The position numbers and the translations under genes are program-made. A model generated the notes under the pieces. That model searched no databases, was not told the DNA's origin, and saw only the letters and a program-made list of their open reading frames with translations. This document shows, piece after piece, positions 34,692 to 43,944 of a stretch of DNA of 64,000 nucleotides. Origin of the DNA: Chryseobacterium rhizosphaerae (GTDB taxonomy: Bacteria > Bacteroidota > Bacteroidia > Flavobacteriales > Weeksellaceae); NCBI RefSeq assembly GCF_003385455.1, contig NZ_QNUF01000029.1:1-64000 (forward strand), given 5' to 3'. Each line of letters opens with the position of its first letter. Position 1 is the first letter of the stretch.

Positions 34692-36410
34692 ATGAAACAG
34701 AATATAATGGATTTAACTTTTTTCAGGAATAAAACTCATGTCCTTGCGGCAGCGGCTTTACTTTCAGTGACTACTATTTCTGCCCAAACATTCTCCGACT
34801 TTACTTACCACGGAAATGATAAAATATATAATGACAACCCTCTCAAGCCGGATGAGTTCTACTCGCCGATCCTTCAGGGATGTTATCCCGATCCCAGCAT
34901 TACCAGAAAAGGGGAAGATTATTATCTCGTTAACTCCTCATTTTCAATGTTCCCGGGCGTCCCGATTTTTACTTCTAAAGATCTGGTGAACTGGAAACAG
35001 GTAGGGCACGTCCTGGACAGACCTTCACAGCTTAAAGTTGAAAAATCAGGTGTTTCGCACGGAATTTATGCGCCGGACATCAAATACAACAAGCACAACG
35101 ACACTTTTTATATGATCACTACCCAGTTTGCGGGAGGTATTGGAAATATGGTCGTAAAAACAAAAGATCCGTCAAAAGGATGGAGCGAAGTTCAGAAACT
35201 GAATTTTGACGGTATTGATCCGGCTATTTTCTTTGATGATGATGGAAAAGCATATGTCGTTCACAACGATGCTCCGCCAAAAGGCACCGAACAGTATAAC
35301 GGTCACCGCGTTATTAAAATCTGGGACTACGATCTCGAAAAAGATCAGGTAGTTCCGGGTTCGGATAAAATTATTGTCAACGGCGGGGTGGATCTTTCCC
35401 AAAAACCGATCTGGATTGAAGGCCCTCATATTTACAAAAAGAACGGTAAATATTACCTGATGTGTGCAGAAGGAGGAACTGGAGGGAATCACAGCGAAGT
35501 TATTTTTATGTCTGATTCTCCAAAAGGACCTTATGTTCCGGCGGGTAATAACCCGATTCTGACACAGCGTTATTTCCCAAAAGACAGAAAAGAAAAGGTA
35601 GACTGGGCGGGCCATGCAGATTTGGTGGAAACACCAAATGGCCAATATTACGGAGTATTTCTGGCGATACGTCCCAACGAGAAAAACCGTGTTAACAAAG
35701 GCCGTGAAACGTTCATTCTTCCGGTTGACTGGAGCGGAACCTATCCTGTTTTCCAAAATGGGCTGGTTCCGATGAAACCAAAACTGAAATTGCCTGAAGG
35801 AGCTCAGAATCACAACGGACAAAACGGATTTTTTCCCAACGGAAACTTTACCTATGCTGATAAGCTGACAGATAAAAATCTTGATTACCGATGGATTGCC
35901 ATGCGCGGACCTCGTGAAAGCTTCATCAATATTACCAAAAACGGTGTGAAAGTAAATCCTTTTGCAACCAATATCAAAGCATTGGCCCCGGTTTCAGCAC
36001 TGTTCCACAGATTACAGCATGAATCTTTTGAAACCTCTGTAACCCTGGGTTTTAAGCCTAAATCAGAAAAAGAGCTGGCGGGAATTACCTGTTATCAAAG
36101 TGAAAAATTCAATTATGTTTTCGGAATCACAAAAAAGGATAAAGATTTCTACATCGTATTGGAAAGAACCGAAAAAGGAGAATCAAAGTTAATTGCAAGC
36201 GAGAAAATTTCATTATCCAAACCGGTTAAACTGCAGGTGGTGGCTGATAAGGATGAAAATAGCTTTAATTATTCTGTGGATGGTAAGAGCTACAAAAATC
36301 TAGGAGGACCGGTTTCAGGGGATATTCTTTCTACTGATGTGGCGGGAGGTTTTACAGGAAGCCTTATTGGCCTGTACAGTACCTCTTCCAATGATATCGT
36401 ACCGGAATAG
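34692..36410 (+). CDS. secreted GH43 glycosidase (beta-xylosidase or arabinofuranosidase)
   Basis: A 572-residue enzyme with a signal peptide cut near ISAQ (about 32). The five-blade propeller has the general base Asp in GCYPDPSITRKG, a middle Asp in FDGIDPAIFFDD, and the acid Glu in WIEGPHIYKKNGKYYLM. The last ~170 residues (from NLDYRWIAMRG) are a beta sandwich of the GH43 C-terminal type that shapes the active site. This domain layout is typical of beta-1,4-xylosidases and some arabinofuranosidases acting on xylo-oligosaccharides. It lies 55 bases after the transporter and starts the run of hydrolases. Confidence 0.92.
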   Translation: MKQNIMDLTFFRNKTHVLAAAALLSVTTISAQTFSDFTYHGNDKIYNDNPLKPDEFYSPILQGCYPDPSITRKGEDYYLVNSSFSMFPGVPIFTSKDLVNWKQVGHVLDRPSQLKVEKSGVSHGIYAPDIKYNKHNDTFYMITTQFAGGIGNMVVKTKDPSKGWSEVQKLNFDGIDPAIFFDDDGKAYVVHNDAPPKGTEQYNGHRVIKIWDYDLEKDQVVPGSDKIIVNGGVDLSQKPIWIEGPHIYKKNGKYYLMCAEGGTGGNHSEVIFMSDSPKGPYVPAGNNPILTQRYFPKDRKEKVDWAGHADLVETPNGQYYGVFLAIRPNEKNRVNKGRETFILPVDWSGTYPVFQNGLVPMKPKLKLPEGAQNHNGQNGFFPNGNFTYADKLTDKNLDYRWIAMRGPRESFINITKNGVKVNPFATNIKALAPVSALFHRLQHESFETSVTLGFKPKSEKELAGITCYQSEKFNYVFGITKKDKDFYIVLERTEKGESKLIASEKISLSKPVKLQVVADKDENSFNYSVDGKSYKNLGGPVSGDILSTDVAGGFTGSLIGLYSTSSNDIVPE

Positions 36411-36531
36411 TAGGAAAGACCTTTGTCATTATGAATATGGGAGGTCTGACAACATAGAAAAAACATTCATTTGTTGCATAAATGTTTTAATTAAAAAAAC
36501 TAAGATTAAAAACCAAACATCACAGTACATT

Positions 36532-38139
36532 TTGAAAATCAAAAAATCTTATATAGTTTCTTTATTGGGGTTTATCGGGCTGAATCTTCTTTCAGCCCAG
36601 GTAAATCCTTCCGGAAAACAGAGTACATCCTTTACCAATCCCATCATATGGGCTGATGCACCTGATTTATCGATTACCAGAAACGGAAGTGATTTTTACC
36701 TGATCAGTACCACTATGCATCTGATGCCGGGAGCTCCGGTGATGCACTCCAGGGATCTGGTACATTGGGAAATGTCAGGTTATGTTTTTGATACTTTAAA
36801 TGATAATTCAAAATATAATCTATTGAATGGAACGGTTTACGGGAGAGGTCAATGGGCTTCTTCAATCCGCTACCATAAAGGAAAATACTATGTTTTATTT
36901 TCTCCGAATGATGAACCTTTCAAATCTTATTTCTATGTGACGGATAATCCTGAAAAAGGAAACTGGAAGCTCATCACCAGAACACGGCATTTTCATGATG
37001 CTTCTCTGTTTTTTGATGATGATGACAAAGTATATGTTTTCACTTCCAACAAAGTTTTTGAACTGAGTCCTGATTTTAAAGAGGTCATAGGAAATCCGGA
37101 TGGAACTGAAGTGTTTCAGAAAGATGCTTCGGAAACCGGACTTCTGGAAGGAAATCAGATTATCAAAAGAAACGGAAAATACTACATGATGATGATTTCA
37201 TGGCCCAGAAACGGAAAACGCCGTCAGGTAGTCTACAGAGCGGATAAAGTGGCAGGCCCTTATGAGAAAAAGGTAATTCTGGAAGACAATTTTTTAGGAT
37301 TTTCCTATGCAGGTCAGGGAGCTTTAATAGATGATAAGAACGGAAACTGGTATTCCCTTATTTTCCAGGACAGAAATGGGGTGGGGCGCGTCCCGATTTT
37401 ATTGCCTGTTCAATGGGAAAACGATTGGCCGGTCTTGGGAGATAATGGAAAAGTTCCTCTGAAAGGTGAAGTTCCTCTTCCGCCATTCAAAGCAAAAAAT
37501 CATCTGGTGGAAAGTGATGAGTTTTCTGACAAAAAAATGAAGATCCAGTGGCAGTGGAATCATAATCCGGTGAATGAAGCATGGTCTTTATCCGAAAGAA
37601 AAGGATTTCTCAGACTGAAAACCAGCAGAGTCGTAGACAATCTGTATGCGGCACCCAATACTTTAACCCAGAGAATGGAAGGTCCGACTTCTTCAGCGGT
37701 TGTCACGATGGATCTTAAAGGAATGAAAGACGGAGATGTTGCAGGCTTCAGTGCTTTCAACGGTGATTCCGGCATCTTGTCAATAGTGAAGGAGGGTAAT
37801 GAAAAATTTATCGTTTTTTCAACCAATGAAGTGAGCCTGGATAGTAAAACAAAAGCCATTACGGAGGTTAAAAAAGAAGAAAAAAAACGCATTCGTATCA
37901 ACTCAGATAAGGTTTTACTTCGTATTGATGCCAATTTTAACCTTGGGAAAGATCTTGCAGACTTTTATTACAGCACCGATCAGAAAAACTGGACGGAAAT
38001 GGCAAAAGACTACAAAATGATTTTTGATTACCGTAGATTTTTTATGGGGTCGAAGTTTGCAATTTTTAATTATGCCACTAAAAATACCGGAGGATTCATA
38101 GATGTAGATTTTTTCAGAGTCAATGAAGCAGGAAAATAG
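36532..38139 (+). CDS. secreted GH43 glycosidase, second copy
   Basis: About 535 residues. The base Asp is in WADAPDLSITRNG, the middle Asp in RHFHDASLFFDDDDK and the acid Glu in TGLLEGNQIIKRNGKYYMM, followed by a C-terminal beta sandwich (from QWQWNHNPVNEAW). No in-frame ATG precedes the signal peptide (SYIVSLLGFIGLNLLSAQ), so I place the start at TTG 36532, with ATT just before as an alternative. The frame itself is open back into the preceding gene, but those residues do not look like protein. Its divergence from the first GH43 suggests a different linkage, perhaps arabinose substitution. Confidence 0.88.
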   Translation: MKIKKSYIVSLLGFIGLNLLSAQVNPSGKQSTSFTNPIIWADAPDLSITRNGSDFYLISTTMHLMPGAPVMHSRDLVHWEMSGYVFDTLNDNSKYNLLNGTVYGRGQWASSIRYHKGKYYVLFSPNDEPFKSYFYVTDNPEKGNWKLITRTRHFHDASLFFDDDDKVYVFTSNKVFELSPDFKEVIGNPDGTEVFQKDASETGLLEGNQIIKRNGKYYMMMISWPRNGKRRQVVYRADKVAGPYEKKVILEDNFLGFSYAGQGALIDDKNGNWYSLIFQDRNGVGRVPILLPVQWENDWPVLGDNGKVPLKGEVPLPPFKAKNHLVESDEFSDKKMKIQWQWNHNPVNEAWSLSERKGFLRLKTSRVVDNLYAAPNTLTQRMEGPTSSAVVTMDLKGMKDGDVAGFSAFNGDSGILSIVKEGNEKFIVFSTNEVSLDSKTKAITEVKKEEKKRIRINSDKVLLRIDANFNLGKDLADFYYSTDQKNWTEMAKDYKMIFDYRRFFMGSKFAIFNYATKNTGGFIDVDFFRVNEAGK

Positions 38140-38255
38140 AAATAGTAATAAAAGTCAGAAAGTCAGAGAAAAGTCTGCGGAACTATGTACATAAAATAAT
38201 ATGTTATTATTTTTTTATCCGAAATAATAAGTGTTAAAAATACAAATAAAAAATC

Positions 38256-39128
38256 ATGAATAAATCAGTTGTATTATCATTAGGTTTCATGCTGTCAGGA
38301 GTTTTTATTTCTGCGCAAGTTTTTGAGAAAAAAGTACCACAGGATTTTGATACGGAGAAAAAAGAAATTCTACACGGAAAGATTGATACCATACAATATT
38401 CTTCAGTAACGGTTGGTACTACGCGAAAAGCATTGGTGTATACTCCTCCCGGATACAAAAAAGGCACTAAGTATCCTGTTTTATATCTGCTTCATGGTAT
38501 TGGGGGAGATGAAAAAGAATGGTTCAGAAACGGAAATCCCCATATTATTTTAGATAATCTGTATACCAAAGGAAAACTTACTCCAATGATTGTTGTACTG
38601 CCTAACGGAAGGGCTATGAAAGATGACAGAGCAACAGGAGATATCATGGCAAAAGATAAAGTAGAGGCTTTTGCAACATTTGAGAAAGATCTGCTGAATG
38701 ATCTGATTCCATTTATAGAAAAAAAATATCCGGTTAAAAAAGACAGAAATGACAGAGCCATTGCCGGACTTTCTATGGGTGGTGGACAGACCCTGAATTT
38801 CGGGTTGGGAAATATCGACAGGTTCGCCTGGGTAGGTGCTTTTTCCGCAGCTCCGAATACCAAAGAGCCTGAACAGCTTCTTCCTGATCCGTTCAAAGCT
38901 AAAGAATTAAAGCTTCTCTGGATTTCATGCGGAGATCAGGACAGACTGATGCCTTTCAGTAAAAGAACAAGCGACTATCTTACAGAAAATAAGATTCCTC
39001 ATATTTTTTATGTAGAGCCGGGTGGTCACGATTTCAAAGTCTGGAAAAATGATTTGTATCTGTTTTCACAACTTCTTTTCAAACCCATAAAGCAGGAAGA
39101 TATTAATCTCATGCTGAAGTCAGAATAA
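38256..39128 (+). CDS. secreted CE1-type esterase (feruloyl or acetyl-xylan esterase)
   Basis: A 290-residue alpha/beta hydrolase with a signal peptide ending SGVFISAQ. The esterase D-like fold shows VYTPPGYKKGTKYPVLYLLHG, the nucleophile elbow GLSMGGG with Ser173, the acid in SCGDQDRLMP and the His in PGGHDFKVW. This is the CE1 signature shared by feruloyl esterases and acetyl-xylan esterases. Within the locus it would remove ester side groups from xylan and open it to GH43 and GH30. Which ester is cut cannot be told. Confidence 0.88.
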   Translation: MNKSVVLSLGFMLSGVFISAQVFEKKVPQDFDTEKKEILHGKIDTIQYSSVTVGTTRKALVYTPPGYKKGTKYPVLYLLHGIGGDEKEWFRNGNPHIILDNLYTKGKLTPMIVVLPNGRAMKDDRATGDIMAKDKVEAFATFEKDLLNDLIPFIEKKYPVKKDRNDRAIAGLSMGGGQTLNFGLGNIDRFAWVGAFSAAPNTKEPEQLLPDPFKAKELKLLWISCGDQDRLMPFSKRTSDYLTENKIPHIFYVEPGGHDFKVWKNDLYLFSQLLFKPIKQEDINLMLKSE

Positions 39129-39154
39129 AAGTTTACATCCAAATTCTCTGTTCT

Positions 39155-40531
39155 ATGAATATCCGCAAAATACATATCAGTTGCATTGCTATAGTAGGTT
39201 TATTTTCGATGGGATTTGCTCAGAATCCTATCATTCAGACCAATTATACCGCAGATCCCGCACCGATGGTTTATAATGACAGACTGTATGTGTATACCAC
39301 ACACGATGAAGATGAGTCCACCTGGTTTACCATGAACGACTGGAAAGTCTATTCCACCAATGATATGGTCAATTGGACAGACCACGGAACGGTTCTTTCC
39401 TATAAAGATTTTGATTGGGCAAAACGTGATGCCTGGGCCGCACAATGCATAGAAAGGAATGGGAAATTTTTTATGTATGTTCCGATGTGGTCAAAAACCA
39501 ATAACAAAGGCGCTATAGGGGTTGCTGTAGGCGACAGTCCGTTGGGGCCTTTTCATGATCCATTGGGAAAACCTCTGGTTCAGAGCGAATGGGGAGATAT
39601 TGATCCTACAGTTTTTGTGGATGATGAAGGCCAGGCCCATATGTACTGGGGAAATCCCAAATTGAAATATGTCAAGCTGAATGAAGATATGATTTCCTAT
39701 TCCGGAAATATCATAGAAGTCCCGATGACAGAAGAATCATTTGGAAAAAGAGATGGAAAACCCAATCCGGAAAGGCCAACAAAATATGAAGAAGGCCCGT
39801 GGCTGTACAAAAGAAAAAATCTGTATTATCTTTTCTGGCCGGGTGGTCCGCTTCCTGAATTCATAGGATATTCTACCAGCAAAACTGCGCAAGGCCCTTG
39901 GAAATATGGAGGAATTATCATGCCTGCTGAAGGAAAGTCATTCACCAATCATCCCGGTGTTATTGATTTCCGGGGGAAAACCTATTTCTTTTATCACAAT
40001 GGTGCGTTGCCGGGCGGAAGCGGGTTTACAAGATCGGTAAGTCTGGAAGAGCTTACTTTCAATAAAGATGGCTCTATTTCACCCTTTAAAATGACCAATG
40101 GAATTACAAAAGCTATTGCTGCAGTTAATCCCTATTCGTTCAATCAGGCAGAAATGATTGCCTGGTCAGAAAATGTAAAATCTTATCAGAATAAAGAGGC
40201 TGGTGTTTTCATCAAAGCAAAGAAAAATGGTGCTTATACCAGTGTAAAGAATGTGGATTTCCGAAAAAAAGGAGCCAGTGCTTTCTCTGCAAGGGTAGGA
40301 ACAACCCATAACAGTGACGTCACAATGACCATTCATCTGGATGCTGTGAACGGACCGGTTGCCGCGACGGTAAAGGTTCCGATGACTGGTGGAGATGACC
40401 GCTGGGAAACGGTAAAAGTTCAGATTACCGAAAAGATTACTGGTGTTCATGATCTGTACTTTGTATTCAATGGCAAAGCCTCAACAGATATTATGTATTT
40501 CGATTACTGGACCTTTCTTGAAAATAATTAA
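39155..40531 (+). CDS. secreted GH43 with C-terminal CBM6-like module
   Basis: A 458-residue enzyme. After a signal peptide (GLFSMGFAQ) the propeller has base Asp in NYTADPAPMVYNDRLYVY, middle Asp in WGDIDPTVFVDDEG and acid Glu in KYEEGPWLYKRKNLYYL. The last ~130 residues (AEMIAWSENVKSYQNKEAG to TDIMYFDYWTF) form a CBM6-type beta sandwich that binds xylan chains. The GH43 sequence type TADPAP...YVYTTHDED is that of arabinoxylan arabinofuranohydrolases and related xylosidases. It is 2 bases from the GH97 gene, so the two are coupled. Confidence 0.92.
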   Translation: MNIRKIHISCIAIVGLFSMGFAQNPIIQTNYTADPAPMVYNDRLYVYTTHDEDESTWFTMNDWKVYSTNDMVNWTDHGTVLSYKDFDWAKRDAWAAQCIERNGKFFMYVPMWSKTNNKGAIGVAVGDSPLGPFHDPLGKPLVQSEWGDIDPTVFVDDEGQAHMYWGNPKLKYVKLNEDMISYSGNIIEVPMTEESFGKRDGKPNPERPTKYEEGPWLYKRKNLYYLFWPGGPLPEFIGYSTSKTAQGPWKYGGIIMPAEGKSFTNHPGVIDFRGKTYFFYHNGALPGGSGFTRSVSLEELTFNKDGSISPFKMTNGITKAIAAVNPYSFNQAEMIAWSENVKSYQNKEAGVFIKAKKNGAYTSVKNVDFRKKGASAFSARVGTTHNSDVTMTIHLDAVNGPVAATVKVPMTGGDDRWETVKVQITEKITGVHDLYFVFNGKASTDIMYFDYWTFLENN

Positions 40532-40533
40532 TC

Positions 40534-42471
40534 ATGAGAAAAAAAGTTTTATATCTTCTATTCAGTTTTTTTCTGATCAGCAAAAGTTTTGCGCAGGTAG
40601 CAGAAGTTGCAAGCCCTGATGGACACCTGAAGCTTCATGTCTTTTCAGAAGATGGAAAAGCATGGTATAATGTTATCCTTCAGGAAAAAATAATGCTTGA
40701 AAAATCCCCGCTGGGCCTGGTAACCAATGAGTCCGATTTTTCAAAGAATCTGAAATTTACTGACAGCCAAAAAGACTTGGTTTCTAAGAAATATACAAAT
40801 GCAAAGATCAAAAAATCTGAGATTGATTATAAGGCAAATACTTTATCGGTTAATTTCATCAATGCAGACCAGCATCAGATAGGCATTGAATTTCAGGTGA
40901 GCAACAACAATATTGCTTTCCGCTACCATATTCCACTGATGAAAGAACGGCTGAGTGTTGTGGTGCAGTCAGAAACTACAGGTTATAGATTCCCGATACA
41001 GACAACTACTTTTCTTTCACCTATGATGAAGCCAATGACAGGTTTTGCCCGTACAGCACCAAGCTACGAAAGCGGTTATAAAGCCGATGCTGAGATGGGA
41101 ATGTCGTCTGATTACGGATACGTTTTCCCTGGTCTTTTCCATATCGGAAATGAGGGTTGGGTATTACTTTCCGAGACAGGAGTGAACAGTTCGTATTGTG
41201 CTTCACACCTTGAAACCACAGCAGAAAAAAATCTTTACAAAGTAGCTTATCCGAACATTGCTGAAAATAACGGTTTCGGAAGTATCGGAGCAGCAGTCTC
41301 ACTTCCCGGAAAAACACCCTGGAGAACAATTACCGTGGGCAGTTCTTTGAAACCTGTCGTAGAAACCACCATTCCTTTTGATGTGGTAGATCCGATGTAT
41401 GAGCCTTTACATGATTATCAGTTCGGAAAATCTACCTGGAGCTGGATTCTTTGGCAGGATAAAAGTATGAACTATGATGATCAGGTGAAATTCATAGACC
41501 TTGCTGCTGCATTGAAATATCAGTTTATTCTCATTGATGCGCTTTGGGATAAAAATATAGGCAAAGACCGCATAAAAGAACTTATTCAGTATGCAAAATC
41601 CAGAAATGTAGGGGTATTGCTTTGGTATAATTCCAACGGAGCGGCCAATGATGCGCCCATGGGACCCAGAAATAAAATGAGCTCATCCGTTGAACGTAAA
41701 AAGGAAATGAAATGGCTGAAGGAAGCAGGAGTAAAAGGACTGAAAGTGGATTTCTTCGGAGGAGACAAACAGGAAACCATGCGTCTTTACGAAGATATTC
41801 TGTCGGATGCCAACGATTATGGATTAACCATTATTTTCCATGGAGCCACTGTCCCGAGAGGTTGGGAAGTGATGTACCCGAATTACGCAGGAAGTGAAGC
41901 CGTTCTTGCCTCAGAAATGCTTTATTTCTCAGAAGATGTACGGAAACAGGAAGCTTTTTTTGCCACACTTCATCCTTTCATCAGAAATACAGTGGGAAGT
42001 ATGGAATTCGGAGGTACTTTCCTCAATAAATACCTGACAGAATCCAACAGGGACAAAAATAAAAGACATACCACAGATGGTTTTCAGCTGGCTACAGCAG
42101 TCCTGTTTCAGAATCCCGTTCAGATGTTTGGCATCATGCCGAATAACCTGACCGATGCTCCGGAATTTCAGCTCAGTTTTATGAAAGAAGTTCCGACACT
42201 TTGGGATGAGACAGTTTTCATAGACGGCTATCCCGGGAAATATGCTGTGGTTGCGAGAAGACATGCGGATCATTGGTATGCAGCTGGTGTGAATGCAGAA
42301 AAACAATCTAAAAAGCTGAAAATGAAGCTTCCGATGTTCGCCGGAAAAACCATAAAACTGATCAATGATGATGCAAAAGGAAATTCATCAGAGAAAGAAG
42401 TAAAAGTGAATGCAAAAGGTGATTTTACGATTGAAATCCAGCCGCAGGGTGGTTTTGTACTGAAAAATTAA
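40534..42471 (+). CDS. secreted GH97 glycosidase, retaining-type features
   Basis: A 645-residue GH97. The N-terminal beta sandwich (SPDGHLKLHVF, PLGLVTNESDF) leads to the TIM barrel: STWSWILWQDKSMNYDDQ, ILIDALWD, VLLWYNSNG and VKGLKVDFFGGDKQE. GH97 splits into inverting alpha-glucosidases (SusB) and retaining enzymes with an Asp nucleophile after beta-4, and the K-V-D-F Asp here fits the retaining, alpha-galactosidase-like side. That would allow removal of alpha-galactosyl caps found on some complex xylans. The activity call is an inference. Signal peptide present. Confidence 0.88.
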   Translation: MRKKVLYLLFSFFLISKSFAQVAEVASPDGHLKLHVFSEDGKAWYNVILQEKIMLEKSPLGLVTNESDFSKNLKFTDSQKDLVSKKYTNAKIKKSEIDYKANTLSVNFINADQHQIGIEFQVSNNNIAFRYHIPLMKERLSVVVQSETTGYRFPIQTTTFLSPMMKPMTGFARTAPSYESGYKADAEMGMSSDYGYVFPGLFHIGNEGWVLLSETGVNSSYCASHLETTAEKNLYKVAYPNIAENNGFGSIGAAVSLPGKTPWRTITVGSSLKPVVETTIPFDVVDPMYEPLHDYQFGKSTWSWILWQDKSMNYDDQVKFIDLAAALKYQFILIDALWDKNIGKDRIKELIQYAKSRNVGVLLWYNSNGAANDAPMGPRNKMSSSVERKKEMKWLKEAGVKGLKVDFFGGDKQETMRLYEDILSDANDYGLTIIFHGATVPRGWEVMYPNYAGSEAVLASEMLYFSEDVRKQEAFFATLHPFIRNTVGSMEFGGTFLNKYLTESNRDKNKRHTTDGFQLATAVLFQNPVQMFGIMPNNLTDAPEFQLSFMKEVPTLWDETVFIDGYPGKYAVVARRHADHWYAAGVNAEKQSKKLKMKLPMFAGKTIKLINDDAKGNSSEKEVKVNAKGDFTIEIQPQGGFVLKN

Positions 42472-42477
42472 AGAAGT

Positions 42478-42510
42478 AAACCTTATAGGTTTTTAAAACC
42501 TATAAGGTTT
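42478..42510. repeat. 33-base perfect palindrome after the GH97 gene
   Basis: AAACCTTATAGGTTTT (42478-42493) and its exact complement (42495-42510) flank a single T. It starts 7 bases after the GH97 stop codon. It resembles a REP-like repeat I have seen between genes of Flavobacteriia. With no T tract it would be a weak terminator but could protect the 3' end of the message. Confidence 0.6.
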
Positions 42511-42559
42511 GAAGAGATTAAAAGAATACAGATTTTTTAAGGTTAAATAAAAACTGATT

Positions 42560-42681
42560 ATGAATCATTTAAAAATATTTTTCTTATTGCATTGTTTGGG
42601 TTTTGCCTGCAGATCTATGCTGCAGAACCGTTTATCAGTACTGAGAAAATCCCCGACGGAGGATTTGTAGTAAGAAATTAA
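42560..42681 (+). pseudogene. 5' remnant of a GH115-like gene
   Basis: An ATG at 42560 begins a lysine-hydrophobic signal-like stretch, but the frame is wrong by one base. The neighbouring frame gives FLIALFGFCLQIYAAEPFIS, then TEKIPDGGFVVRN and TAA at 42681. The real GH115 gene 1.3 kb downstream starts the same way: VKAAEPFISFAKTENSVVLK. So these ~40 codons look like the beginning of a second GH115 gene, frameshifted and cut off. Confidence 0.45.
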
Positions 42682-42706
42682 AGATTGATAACGAAAAACA
42701 GAAAAA

Positions 42707-43927
42707 ATGCGCTTCAAAAACTTATACATCTTTATCATTTCGGGATTTTTGGTTTCCTGCTCTTCCTCCCAGAGTTTGGAGAAGCATTCATCCAAAGATC
42801 AGTGGCTCACTACCTGGGCAACGGCTCCCCAATTGGTGGAACCCAAAAATCTTCCGCCGGAACCGGGGCTTTCGGGGAATACCCTGCGTCAGATTGTCCG
42901 TGTATCTGTGGGTGGAAAAAAATTACGGTTACGTTTTTCCAACAGGTACTCTGCAGACAGCCTTGCAGTAAAAGCAGTTTCTATTGCTGTGCCGTCCGAT
43001 AGCAGGAATGTGGATGCAGCCACCATCAGATCATTAACGTTTGAGAAGAAAAACAGTTTTAAAATTGCTCCCGGATCTGATATTTATTCTGATGAAGTGA
43101 ACTTTAACCTGAAGTCTAATTCGTTGCTGGCTATTACAATTTCCTATACAAAAGTAACCCAATCTGTCACCGGACATCCGGGTTCAAGAACAACCTCTTT
43201 TATTGTTAAAGGTGAGCAGTCCAATGCTGCGGTATTTAAAAATCCTGTAAAAACAGATCATTGGTATTCGCTTTTTAACATCGATGTAAAGACCAGTGAA
43301 CCCTCACATGCGGTGGCTATTATGGGAAATTCTATTACCGACGGAAGAGGATCAGGAACCAACAGACAGAATCGCTGGCCGGATATTTTTTCGCAGCGGT
43401 TACTGGCAAATCCTTCAACCGGGAATGTAAGTGTTCTTAATTTCGGAATTGGTGGGAATTGCGTAGTGCGTGGCGGTTTAGGCCCTACGGCATTAGACCG
43501 TTTTGATTATAACATCCTCAATCAGCAGGGCGTAAAATGGTTGATCATTCTGGAAGGAGTGAATGATCTGGGAGGAACAAGAGATCCTGATGACGCCTCC
43601 AAAAGAACAGAAGAACTGATTACCGCTTACCAGGTGATGATCGATAAGGCACATGCTAACGGAATCAAAGTGTACGGAGCAACGATTCTTCCTTTCGGAA
43701 AGTCATTCTACGACAAACCTTTCCGTATCGAGGCCTGGAAAAAAGTAAACGACTGGATCAGGAACAGCGGGAAGTTTGATGCCGTCATAGATTTTGCAAA
43801 ACAAATGCAAAGTGAAAATCCAGAGGTCATCTTAAATGATATGCACGACCATGATTTCCTTCATCCCAATGAAGCCGGTTACAAAAGAATGGGAGAACTT
43901 GTGGATCTGAACTTATTTAAAAATTAA
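42707..43927 (+). CDS. SGNH/GDSL-family esterase lipoprotein
   Basis: A 406-residue protein with a lipobox FLVSC (Cys18), so membrane-anchored. The N-terminal part (40-190) is a beta domain with TWATAPQLVEP and LRQIVRVSVGG. The SGNH hydrolase domain has block I MGNSITDGRG (about 206-215), block III GIGGN, block IV EGVNDLGG and the late catalytic pair DHDFLHPNEAGY. Such proteins in xylan loci act as acetyl-xylan or other carbohydrate esterases. It lies 26 bases after a pseudogene remnant and 18 bases before GH115. Confidence 0.9.
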   Translation: MRFKNLYIFIISGFLVSCSSSQSLEKHSSKDQWLTTWATAPQLVEPKNLPPEPGLSGNTLRQIVRVSVGGKKLRLRFSNRYSADSLAVKAVSIAVPSDSRNVDAATIRSLTFEKKNSFKIAPGSDIYSDEVNFNLKSNSLLAITISYTKVTQSVTGHPGSRTTSFIVKGEQSNAAVFKNPVKTDHWYSLFNIDVKTSEPSHAVAIMGNSITDGRGSGTNRQNRWPDIFSQRLLANPSTGNVSVLNFGIGGNCVVRGGLGPTALDRFDYNILNQQGVKWLIILEGVNDLGGTRDPDDASKRTEELITAYQVMIDKAHANGIKVYGATILPFGKSFYDKPFRIEAWKKVNDWIRNSGKFDAVIDFAKQMQSENPEVILNDMHDHDFLHPNEAGYKRMGELVDLNLFKN

Positions 43928-43944
43928 AATCAAAAAGATATAGT

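Noticed and set aside
35172..35822. 216-codon minus-strand frame inside the first GH43 gene
   Set aside because: Long but without any domain; the plus-strand GH43 frame is certain.
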